In this document: positions 1 to 5,419 of the stretch, in pieces | Position numbering within the stretch: position 1 is the first letter of the stretch | Layout of the letters: every line of letters starts with the position of its first letter | Assembly: GCA_964621615.1 (NCBI GenBank) | Contig: CAZUMW010000076.1 | Span: forward strand, 1 to 10,810 | Direction of reading: 5' to 3' | Origin: CAZUMW01 sp964621615 | GTDB taxonomy: Bacteria > Desulfobacterota > WTBG01 > CAIYCZ01 > CAIRTM01 | Length of the DNA stretch: 10,810 nucleotides | The notes under the pieces: model-generated | The model's input: the letters and a program-made list of their open reading frames with translations, nothing else | The model's database searches: none | Told to the model about the DNA's origin: nothing | Made by a program: the position numbers and the translations under genes

Positions 1-55
1 GGTTACGGCTTTGACGGGCGTATAAAATTTTTACATCATAATAAACTCACGCTAG

Positions 56-84
56 TTGATATTGTATAGTTTGTCAATTAAAAT
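56..84 (+). promoter_or_regulatory. Candidate sigma70-type promoter at left edge
   Basis: A TTGATA -35 box (56-61) and a TAAAAT -10 box (79-84) are separated by exactly 17 bases; each box matches the consensus at five of six positions. The surroundings are very AT-rich, so a chance match is possible. The predicted start near 91 would lie only a few bases before the unrecognised short frame at 96-230, so a transcript would be almost leaderless or non-coding. Confidence 0.4.
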
Positions 85-95
85 TTTATATATTA

Positions 96-230
96 TTGTC
101 ATGGACTCGAAAAAAGTATTACGGTGAGGTCTGCGGTATCCGAAAAAGCCGGGAGTCAGAATTCAAAATAGCCTGCATTGAAAATCGGGACCGGTTCAGG
201 TATCGAGAATATGATAACCATTGTAACTGA
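96..230 (+). other. Unrecognised 44-codon open frame
   Basis: Reading from a TTG at 96 to a TGA at 228-230 gives 44 residues rich in Arg, Lys, Glu and Tyr, with an internal run WTRKKYYGEVCGIRKSRES and two later Cys. There is no Shine-Dalgarno sequence, the start is not ATG, and I recognise no family. It may be the remains of a larger gene or chance. The rest of 1-359 (1-55 and 231-359) has no gene I can support; it holds a short inverted repeat ACATA-GTG-TATGT near 284-296 and one copy of the repeat at 310-328. Confidence 0.2.
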
Positions 231-309
231 ATATGAACACTGAAGCAGGCGATGGCTCATATAAAGTGTCAACCGTAAAAAATACATAGTGTATGTGGCA
301 GGAACCTTG

Positions 310-328
310 AATGGGTGGCCCCTGTCTT
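310..328 (+). repeat. Left copy of short direct repeat flanking the TA operon
   Basis: The 19 bases here match 987-1005 at 16 positions, the core being GGGTGGCCCCTGTCTT against GGGTGTCCCCTGCCTT. The two copies bracket the toxin-antitoxin operon about 680 bases apart. They could be eroded ends of an inserted segment or a coincidence; no transposase accompanies them. Confidence 0.35.
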
Positions 329-359
329 ACATATGGTTGTTGGCGTCGAAATGCTGATA

Positions 360-401
360 TTGAAAAAATTTGTTTGTTTTTCTCATATTTTGCCGTATAT
401 T
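360..401 (+). promoter_or_regulatory. Probable promoter of the dinJ-yafQ operon
   Basis: TTGAAA at 360-365 is a good -35 box. A -10 element could be CATATT at 384-389 (18-base spacing) or the better-looking TATATT at 396-401, which lacks a well-spaced -35. The operator-like palindrome starts immediately downstream at 402, where a repressor would block initiation. The exact start is not decided by sequence alone. Confidence 0.45.
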
Positions 402-416
402 ATTTGCAGTGCAAAT
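402..416. promoter_or_regulatory. Probable antitoxin operator (perfect 15-bp palindrome)
   Basis: ATTTGCA at 402-408 and TGCAAAT at 410-416 are perfect inverted repeats around a single G. The palindrome sits between the promoter elements and the antitoxin start at 442. Known DinJ/RelB-type ribbon-helix-helix antitoxins bind such palindromes in their own promoters, alone and with toxin, so this is the natural autoregulatory site. Confidence 0.6.
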
Positions 417-441
417 GTCAATACAAGATGAGGAGTTCATT

Positions 442-702
442 ATGGCAAGAACAGCAACCATACAAACCCGTGTTGATCCAACGGTAAAACAAAATGCTCA
501 AATAATATTAAAAAAATTAAATATTTCGATGTCAGAGGCTATTTCAATGTACCTGTCCCAGATAACCTTACACAATGGAATCCCGTTTGAAATAAAACTG
601 CCCAATGATGTCACCGAAAAAGTATTAATGGATTCGGAAAAAGATAAAAACCTTCATAAAGTTGATTCCGTTGATGATTTATTTCAGGAGCTTGATAGTT
701 GA
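442..702 (+). CDS. dinJ: RelB/DinJ family antitoxin
   Basis: An 86-residue antitoxin of a type II toxin-antitoxin pair. The N-terminus (beta strand about residues 3-10, helices about 13-25 and 29-41) is a ribbon-helix-helix DNA-binding fold, followed by the family signature HNGIPFE at 44-50 and an acidic C-terminal half that should wrap the toxin. The ATG at 442 was chosen over an upstream TTG at 370 because a GAGGAG ribosome site sits at 430-435, six bases before it, and the protein then begins MARTATIQTRVD as in the family. The stop overlaps the toxin start by four bases, so the two are translationally coupled. Autorepression through the palindrome at 402-416 is likely. The gene is clearly more AT-rich than the genes to its right, which suggests horizontal acquisition. 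Confidence 0.93.
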   Translation: MARTATIQTRVDPTVKQNAQIILKKLNISMSEAISMYLSQITLHNGIPFEIKLPNDVTEKVLMDSEKDKNLHKVDSVDDLFQELDS

Positions 703-965
703 ATATCCATTACACAAATCAATTTAAAAAGGATTACAAAAAGCTCAAGAAACAAAAAAAAGACCTTTCAAAATTGAGAACCGTTATCGAAAAACTATCC
801 TCTGGTAAATTATTGGAACCAATCTATCGTGATCACCCCCTTTCAGGAAACTGGACACAACATCGAGATTGTCACATTGAGCCCGACTGGATTCTAATCT
901 ACCGAATCACTGCAGAAGATTTATTCCTCGAAAGAACCGGATCGCACTCAGAACTATTCAAATAG
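699..965 (+). CDS. yafQ: YafQ family mRNA interferase toxin (RelE superfamily)
   Basis: An 88-residue RelE-fold toxin. YafQ of E. coli is a ribosome-dependent endoribonuclease that cleaves mRNA in the A site. The residues reported as important there (His50, His63, Asp67, Trp68, His87, Phe91) all have counterparts shifted by four: His46, His59, Asp63, Trp64, His83 and Phe87, within the blocks HPLSGNW, RDCHIEPDW and GSHSELF. The toxin therefore looks intact and active. Translation starts at a TTG at 699 that overlaps the antitoxin stop; AGGAG at 686-690 lies inside the antitoxin gene at suitable distance. A basic N-terminal stretch (residues 10-21, mostly Lys) fits RNA binding. Its 3' end faces the aldehyde dehydrogenase gene, which is convergent. 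Confidence 0.93.
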   Translation: MNIHYTNQFKKDYKKLKKQKKDLSKLRTVIEKLSSGKLLEPIYRDHPLSGNWTQHRDCHIEPDWILIYRITAEDLFLERTGSHSELFK

Positions 966-984
966 TACTACTAAATGGGAATAC

Positions 985-1034
985 GAAAAGGGTGTCCCCT
1001 GCCTTCCGGCTTTTCATGCTTATACTGAAAAGCC
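985..1034. terminator. Inverted repeats between convergent genes, possible terminator
   Basis: GAAAAG at 985-990 can pair with CTTTTC at 1010-1015, and alternatively GGCTTTTC at 1008-1015 pairs perfectly with GAAAAGCC at 1027-1034, which spans the dehydrogenase stop codon. Both would form hairpins between the converging toxin and dehydrogenase genes. Neither has a clear T-run after it, so this is a weak call. Confidence 0.3.
987..1005 (+). repeat. Right copy of short direct repeat flanking the TA operon
   Basis: This is the partner of 310-328, with 16 of 19 positions identical. It lies 22 bases after the toxin stop and marks the right limit of the AT-rich segment. Confidence 0.35.
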
Positions 1035-2447
1035 CACAAGCTTTGTTTCAAGATATTCAGCGATGCCCTCGCGGCCGCCCTCCCTGCCCATGCCGCTTTC
1101 CTTCATGCCGCCGAACGGGGCAGCCGCGGCGGTGGGATTGATATCGTTAATGCCGATAATAGCGAAGTTAAGCCCTTCCATCATGCGCATTGACCGCGAG
1201 ATATTCTGCGTGTAGACATACGCTGCAAGACCGTACGCGGTGTCGTTTGCCATTTCCAGCACCTCCTGCTCAGTCTCAAACGGAATGACCGGCGCAACCG
1301 GGCCGAAGGTTTCCTCACGGTAGATAAGCATATCAGGGGAAACGTTGTGCAGAAGGGTCGGTGCATAGAAAAAGCCGCGATCCAGATTATTGTCGGTAAG
1401 CCGGCGCCCGCCGGTTACCAGCGTTGCGCCCTTATCAACGGCGTTGGATACCTGTCGGCTGACTTTGTCAATTGCCTTTTCATTTACCAGAGGGCCGATC
1501 GATATTCCCTTTTCAAGGCCGCTGCCCGCCTTCATACGCTCGATGCGTGCCGTGAGAACGTCCACAAACGGCTCTGCAATGCTTTTGTGCACAAAGAGGC
1601 GGTTCGGGCTGATGCAGGCCTGCCCGGTGTTCAGAAACTTGACCAGGGATGCGCCTTTTGCGGCATATTCAGGATCGGCGTCCTCGAACACGATAAAGGG
1701 CGCGTGCCCGCCGAGCTCAAGCGAAATGCGCTTCATCTGCTGTGCGGCTTTTCCGGCAAGCATTTTTCCTACATCGGTTGAGCCGGTAAAGGTTATTTTT
1801 CGCACCAGCGGGCTTGTTACAAATGTTTCGCCGATCGGCGCGGGATCGTGTGCTGTCACCAGATTGACCACACCCGGAGGAAATCCTGCGTCATGAAAGA
1901 TTTTAAACATCTCCATGGCGCACAGGGGTGTTGCCTCGGCAGGTTTGAGCACTACCGTGCAGCCTGCTGCGATTGCCGGGGTGACTTTCCGGGTAATCAT
2001 GGATATGGGGTAGTTCCAGGGCGTTATGGCTGCGGCTACCCCGACCGGCTGCTGAAGCACCATAAAGCGCTGATCAGGCCGTGGTGCGGGTATGGTCTCG
2101 CCGTATACGCGCTTTGCCTCTTCTGCAAACCACAGCAGAAAATCGGCTGCATACTGTACTTCGCCCGTTGATGCTTTCAGGGGCTTTCCCTGCTCGGTGG
2201 TCATGAGGCGGGCAAGTTCCTCCTTTCGCTCCATCATAAGCTGCCAGGCTTTATACAGGCAGGCAGAGCGGCGGTAGGCAGTCTGGGAAGACCAGCTCGC
2301 AAATGCCTCGTGTGCAGATTCGATTGCGCGTTTGGCATCGGCGGCGCCCCCATCGGGCACATCGCCGATTTTTTCTCCGTTCGCCGGATTGTGTACGGGA
2401 AATGTTTTGTTGTGAGCGGATGGTTCCCAGCAGCCGTTAATATACAT
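1020..2447 (-). CDS. NAD(P)-dependent aldehyde dehydrogenase, succinate-semialdehyde dehydrogenase type
   Basis: A 475-residue aldehyde dehydrogenase, the usual length, closest in pattern to GabD enzymes that oxidise succinate semialdehyde to succinate in the cytoplasm. Visible are ITPWN with the oxyanion Asn145, the cofactor-loop GSTDVG at 222-227, the general base Glu244 in ELGG, the nucleophile Cys278 in GQAC, and EETFGP at 378-383. The residue after KPA is Glu171, which in this superfamily usually favours NAD over NADP. Only one cysteine lies in the active-site loop, so a disulfide redox switch like that of human SSADH is not expected. The ATG at 2447 is preferred over one at 2507 because GGAGGTG stands just before it and the upstream extension does not resemble the family. 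No GABA-pathway neighbour is in view, so the substrate is inferred from resemblance only. Confidence 0.88.
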   Translation of the reverse strand: MYINGCWEPSAHNKTFPVHNPANGEKIGDVPDGGAADAKRAIESAHEAFASWSSQTAYRRSACLYKAWQLMMERKEELARLMTTEQGKPLKASTGEVQYAADFLLWFAEEAKRVYGETIPAPRPDQRFMVLQQPVGVAAAITPWNYPISMITRKVTPAIAAGCTVVLKPAEATPLCAMEMFKIFHDAGFPPGVVNLVTAHDPAPIGETFVTSPLVRKITFTGSTDVGKMLAGKAAQQMKRISLELGGHAPFIVFEDADPEYAAKGASLVKFLNTGQACISPNRLFVHKSIAEPFVDVLTARIERMKAGSGLEKGISIGPLVNEKAIDKVSRQVSNAVDKGATLVTGGRRLTDNNLDRGFFYAPTLLHNVSPDMLIYREETFGPVAPVIPFETEQEVLEMANDTAYGLAAYVYTQNISRSMRMMEGLNFAIIGINDINPTAAAAPFGGMKESGMGREGGREGIAEYLETKLVGFSV

Positions 2448-2552
2448 TTCTGCACCTCCACCGTTTTCAGGTTGGCATAGGCTTTGGCCCGGTAATTTTT
2501 TCTTCATTTACAGTAAATTGCCGCCGCTTAGGCAGGTTGCAATTACCGCAGT

Positions 2553-2581
2553 GATATACCACACTTTGCCTGTGAAATCAA
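2553..2581 (-). promoter_or_regulatory. Candidate promoter of the aldehyde dehydrogenase gene, with operator-like palindrome
   Basis: On the minus strand TTGATT (-35, 2581-2576) and TATATC (-10, 2558-2553) are 17 bases apart, each matching consensus at four positions. The -10 is embedded in GTGGTATATCAC (2562-2551), a 12-base palindrome with one mismatched pair, a shape typical of a repressor site. The leader to the start codon would be about 100 bases. Confidence 0.35.
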
Positions 2582-2592
2582 AATCGGGATCC

Positions 2593-2608
2593 TCGGGCGT
2601 GTGCCCGA
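2593..2608 (-). terminator. GC-rich hairpin in the gap between phosphoesterase and dehydrogenase
   Basis: TCGGGC and GCCCGA form a perfect six-base stem around a four-base loop. It lies about 130 bases after the phosphoesterase stop and just before the candidate dehydrogenase promoter, so it could end the upstream transcript. No T-run follows directly (TTTTG comes 8-12 bases later), so factor-independent termination would be weak. The rest of 2448-2736 holds no gene I can support. Confidence 0.25.
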
Positions 2609-2736
2609 AAATACCGGATTGCCGGGGCCGGCCAGTTGCTGCCTTCTTTTTTTTATGCCGGGATTTATTCGGGGCATCCAGGAATAATAGTCTGAAGCAG
2701 GTGAAATTACCGGGGAAACAACAGGCGGACGGCGGC

Positions 2737-3624
2737 TCAAACCGATATGGTGCAGCCCGGTTCTGCTGAGAAATTCCAGACCGGCAGGGGCAGCTGTTCG
2801 TGGTTGTGGATGCGCCCCTCTTTGCGCTCCCGGGGATAGCCGAGGCAGCAGGACATATAGGTTATGCCGTCAATGCGGCGGGTTCGGTTCCGGTGCTGGT
2901 GCCCGTATATGTGCACTGCCGATCCGAGCCGGCGGATCTGCTTGTCAAGAAGCGACGTGCCGGCAACGCGGCTGAAATTGAAGCGCGGCTGGGGGTCCTT
3001 GATGTGCGGGGCACGAAGATGATGCTCATCGGCTGACGGGAACATGAGCTCGCGCCGGGGGAGAAAATGGGAAAACGAGATAACCGGCGCATCATCATAG
3101 CTGTGGACAAGAACGGGCTCATTAAGCTTCAAAAAATATGCTCCTGCGTGAGTGGAGCCATCAAGCCCGTCCCAGACAATGGATTTATCGTCAACCCACA
3201 TGGGCAGGGCGGGGTCCTCTCCCTTTTTGGGGACATACAGGCTGTGACACGATTCCTCAGGCTTTTCATACCATGAAAACAGCGGGACGATCCACACCGC
3301 CGTGCTGTTTTTGAGGAGAATTTTTTTCGGCTTCATGTGGATATCGAGCGATCTGCACAGCTGAACCAGCGCCTGCAGCTTTGCAAGCGAGTCCCGGTAG
3401 TCCTGCCTGCGGATCCAGAGGTCATGGTTACCCGGCATAAAAAAAATCTCTGCAAATTTCGGGCGCATGCATGAAAGGGTTTGTTGCAGCAGATCCCCGT
3501 TATGGCTTATATCGCCGGGGACCAGAAGCACATCGTCTGTATAATCACTGTCTGAAAGCTGACTGGCCCAGGCGAGATTCTGGCGGTAATCGGCATGTAT
3601 ATCTGAAACAGCTAAAATGCGCAT
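2737..3624 (-). CDS. Calcineurin-like metallophosphoesterase
   Basis: A 295-residue binuclear-metal phosphoesterase. All five family motifs are present: DIH at residues 8-10, GD at 37-38, GNHD at 65-68, a lone His at 186 in SHFLP, and GHQH at 241-244. These should hold two divalent metals (commonly Mn or Fe) and hydrolyse a phosphoester; the substrate cannot be told from sequence. The long insert between GNHD and His186, with PLFSWY at about 114-119, resembles a subgroup best known from plant proteins. There is no signal peptide, so it is cytoplasmic. GAGG stands eight bases before the ATG at 3624. It is transcribed alone: the dehydrogenase start is almost 300 bases downstream and the IS relic lies upstream. 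Confidence 0.85.
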   Translation of the reverse strand: MRILAVSDIHADYRQNLAWASQLSDSDYTDDVLLVPGDISHNGDLLQQTLSCMRPKFAEIFFMPGNHDLWIRRQDYRDSLAKLQALVQLCRSLDIHMKPKKILLKNSTAVWIVPLFSWYEKPEESCHSLYVPKKGEDPALPMWVDDKSIVWDGLDGSTHAGAYFLKLNEPVLVHSYDDAPVISFSHFLPRRELMFPSADEHHLRAPHIKDPQPRFNFSRVAGTSLLDKQIRRLGSAVHIYGHQHRNRTRRIDGITYMSCCLGYPRERKEGRIHNHEQLPLPVWNFSAEPGCTISV

Positions 3625-3785
3625 TGTGTTTGCCTCTATTACGTCATTATCTGTTTATCGAAATCGGGGCTCGAGATGACCAGAAGATTTCCTGGATTAC
3701 CCGGACGGAGCCGGGCAGAGACGCAACGGTCACCAGCGCAGCACAAACCGTCATCATCCGGTTTATCAAGGTTATCCAGTATTTA

Positions 3786-3857
3786 TTGTCTCCTTCGGGG
3801 TTTAAAACCCTCGCCTTCCCCGATATACCGTCGGGATCTTCGATAGGCGAAGAATGA
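3786..3857 (+). pseudogene. C-terminal fragment of a TnpB-like protein
   Basis: The frame ending at the TGA 3855-3857 reads LSPSGFKTLAFPDIPSGSSI followed by GEE. Short Gly/Ser/Pro-rich tails of this type occur at the C-terminus of many TnpB (OrfB) proteins of IS200/IS605 elements, after the zinc finger. Upstream in the same frame the sequence stops looking like TnpB, with no zinc-finger CxxC pairs and no RuvC motifs, so about 95 percent of the gene is gone. The stop lies just after the first hairpin of the RNA-like segment, the overlap expected of tnpB with its guide RNA. Confidence 0.45.
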
Positions 3858-3989
3858 TTATTGGCTCAGAACGTGCTGTTCGTATAGGGTGCTTACCCTC
3901 AGGAGAATTTTTGTAGTTATGTGTTTTTCCTTTAGTCCCGACACGTCGGGAAAACTGAATCCACCGGCTTGTAGCCGGTGGTAGTTCAA
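3798..3989 (+). ncRNA. Omega-RNA-like structured segment of the IS relic
   Basis: Five stems can be drawn in order: GGGTTT/AAACCC (3798-3810); TCGCCT/AGGCGA (3811-3816 with 3845-3850) enclosing CCCGA/TCGGG (3819-3823 with 3831-3835); AGGGT/ACCCT with a GCTT loop (3886-3899); TCCCGAC/GTCGGGA (3936-3951); and CCACCGGCT/AGCCGGTGG (3961-3981). In intact elements the omega RNA begins within the 3' end of tnpB, ends at the right end of the element, and its guide is the flanking DNA, here from 3990. Whether this copy is transcribed or used by a TnpB elsewhere in the genome is unknown. Confidence 0.45.
3961..3981 (+). repeat. Perfect right-end hairpin of the IS relic
   Basis: CCACCGGCT and AGCCGGTGG form a nine-base perfect stem around a TGT loop. 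Subterminal imperfect or perfect palindromes of this kind are what the Y1 transposase TnpA recognises as single-strand hairpins. TCAA follows five bases later. Confidence 0.65.
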
Positions 3990-4073
3990 TTAAGCGATTA
4001 AACAACATCATTGCGACACAGCTGCTTCGAGCGGCTCATCAGTCAAGCCTGAGGCTTTGCCGCAGGTTATGGC

Positions 4074-5342
4074 TCAGGGCTTTTCAGCGGCTTTCCCGGC
4101 ACGCCGCTTTTTTCTCTCCAGGCGCCTGAGCCGCCACAGAAGACTGTTTTCTGCCTGGCCGGCTGCGGCGCTGCCATGCAGCCGGTTCAGCATGCTGATA
4201 GTGTGAAGCGCTTTTTGCGTGTAGTCAAGCGCTCCGGCTATATCGCCGAGCCGGTGCTCGCAGACCTTTGCAAGCTCCTCATAGGGCTCTATTGCAAACC
4301 CGGGCAGGGCCAGCGCTTCGCACCACAGCGAGCATGCCCTCTCGTAGCGCCCTGCTTTTTTGTGGAGGCGGGCCAGATCGCACAGCAGCGCCTTGCGGTC
4401 GCCGTTAAAGCTGCCGGTTTGCAGCAGCCGCTCATAGAGAGCGGCAGAGCCCTCATTGTCTGATACAGCTTCAAACAGCTTTCCCAGGCCGCGATGGTCA
4501 AACGGCACTTCGAGATGGGCGGTTCTGCCGTCAAGAAGGTGCAGCACACTGCACAGCAGCGTTACCATGCTCAATATATCCATCCGGTTGTGATAAAACA
4601 CCGGCAGCACCGGGCGCGGATCGCCGGTCTGCAGAAACCTGAAATAGAGCTGCGGAATCGTATATGACGGGATATCGCCGCTTCGCCTCACCCTTAGGAG
4701 GCGCGCTTCGGCTGTGGCCAGAGAGCAGTCGGGAACGTACTTTTTCCACAGGCGGCGCACGATATGCAGCAGGTCTATATGCGGCACATCCTGGGGCAGG
4801 ATGCCGGTCCGGTTAAGCACCGCCCGGTTGTGTATAAGCGGCAGGTCGAAAGATGCCCCATTGTAGCTTACCAGAGCACCGCGGTGCATGGAAGCCGATG
4901 CGATGGCCTCTATTATTTCGTGCAGCATTGCAGGCTCTTCGCTGAACTGCCGCATAAAATACTGATCGACAACAAACCGGTCATCATTGACATACCCCAG
5001 GCCGATCATAAACGCTGTTGCGCCGACGCCCCCTGAAAGCCCGGTGGTTTCGGTGTCAAAAAAAACAAGACGCCGTGCGTCGATGCGCTCGGAAGACGGA
5101 CGCCGGGCAGCATATGAAAGAAGGCCGGGAGAAGGGCCGAGAAGCTCATTAAGGGGAAATACGCCGTGTAGATGAGTGAGGGGGTAGTCTGTGCGGTGAA
5201 GCCAGTAGGGCCCCTTGTTGCCGGTACATGTATCTCCCGGGAGCAATTTATCCAGAGGCGATGCCGCGGTTTTGCCGGCGGGGTGCCGGGACGCCTGTCC
5301 GTGCAGTTTATCGAGCTGGTTGAGCTTATCGCGTAAAGACAT
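4074..5342 (-). CDS. mrfB: MrfB/YprB-like DEDD exonuclease with TPR tail
   Basis: A 422-residue homologue of Bacillus subtilis YprB (MrfB), whose length is similar. MrfB is a metal-dependent exonuclease acting with MrfA in repair of mitomycin C lesions. The RNase H-like domain spans about residues 90-270 and shows the acidic set: Asp96 and Glu98 in FFDTETTGLSGG, Asp166 in SYNGASFDLPLI, and Asp255 with His251 in HNRMD. Residues about 282-385 contain TPR-like helical pairs, and the last 15 residues are very basic. The ATG at 5342 gives MSLRDKLNQLDK, matching the family start; in-frame ATG (5363) and GTG (5447, overlapping mrfA) codons lie upstream, but none, including 5342, has a convincing ribosome site. 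It lies 77 bases after mrfA and is surely co-transcribed. Confidence 0.88.
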   Translation of the reverse strand: MSLRDKLNQLDKLHGQASRHPAGKTAASPLDKLLPGDTCTGNKGPYWLHRTDYPLTHLHGVFPLNELLGPSPGLLSYAARRPSSERIDARRLVFFDTETTGLSGGVGATAFMIGLGYVNDDRFVVDQYFMRQFSEEPAMLHEIIEAIASASMHRGALVSYNGASFDLPLIHNRAVLNRTGILPQDVPHIDLLHIVRRLWKKYVPDCSLATAEARLLRVRRSGDIPSYTIPQLYFRFLQTGDPRPVLPVFYHNRMDILSMVTLLCSVLHLLDGRTAHLEVPFDHRGLGKLFEAVSDNEGSAALYERLLQTGSFNGDRKALLCDLARLHKKAGRYERACSLWCEALALPGFAIEPYEELAKVCEHRLGDIAGALDYTQKALHTISMLNRLHGSAAAGQAENSLLWRLRRLERKKRRAGKAAEKP

Positions 5343-5419
5343 CTGAGCGCTGCGCTGTTCCATCAGGAGGTTTTGTTTCTGAGTATCTGAAGCACAAACG
5401 GTATGCGCGGATCGCCGGA

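Larger units (their letters stand above)
3786..3989 (+). mobile_element. Right-end remnant of an IS200/IS605-type element
   Basis: This stretch between mrfB and the phosphoesterase gene is unlike both neighbours. In order it holds a coding tail resembling a TnpB C-terminus (to 3857), several compact hairpins, a near-end perfect hairpin at 3961-3981, and TCAA at 3986-3989, the kind of tetranucleotide at which known IS608-like right ends are cut. No tnpA and no TnpB catalytic region are present in the window. I cannot place a left end: upstream, 3625-3785 shows only a possible hairpin CCCGG/CCGGG at 3700-3715 just after TTAC, and probably contains the phosphoesterase promoter. The call rests on architecture and remembered family pattern, not a search. 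Confidence 0.6.

Noticed and set aside
1347..2277. Plus-strand open frames opposite the aldehyde dehydrogenase gene
   Set aside because: The minus-strand protein is a full-length, motif-complete dehydrogenase; the opposite frames are by-products of its codon bias.
2627..2680. T-run at 2647-2656 as a terminator
   Set aside because: The preceding plus-strand stem has almost no loop and there is no plus-strand gene to terminate; on the minus strand the run reads as A.
2543..2740. Minus-strand 65-codon frame overlapping the phosphoesterase stop by four bases
   Set aside because: The overlap looks like translational coupling, but it starts with TTG, has no clear ribosome site and no protein-like pattern, and it runs through the candidate promoter and hairpin.
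3802..4011. Minus-strand 69-codon frame across the IS relic
   Set aside because: It runs through all the hairpins and the right end of the element on the wrong strand; the plus-strand TnpB-like tail and RNA structure explain the region better.
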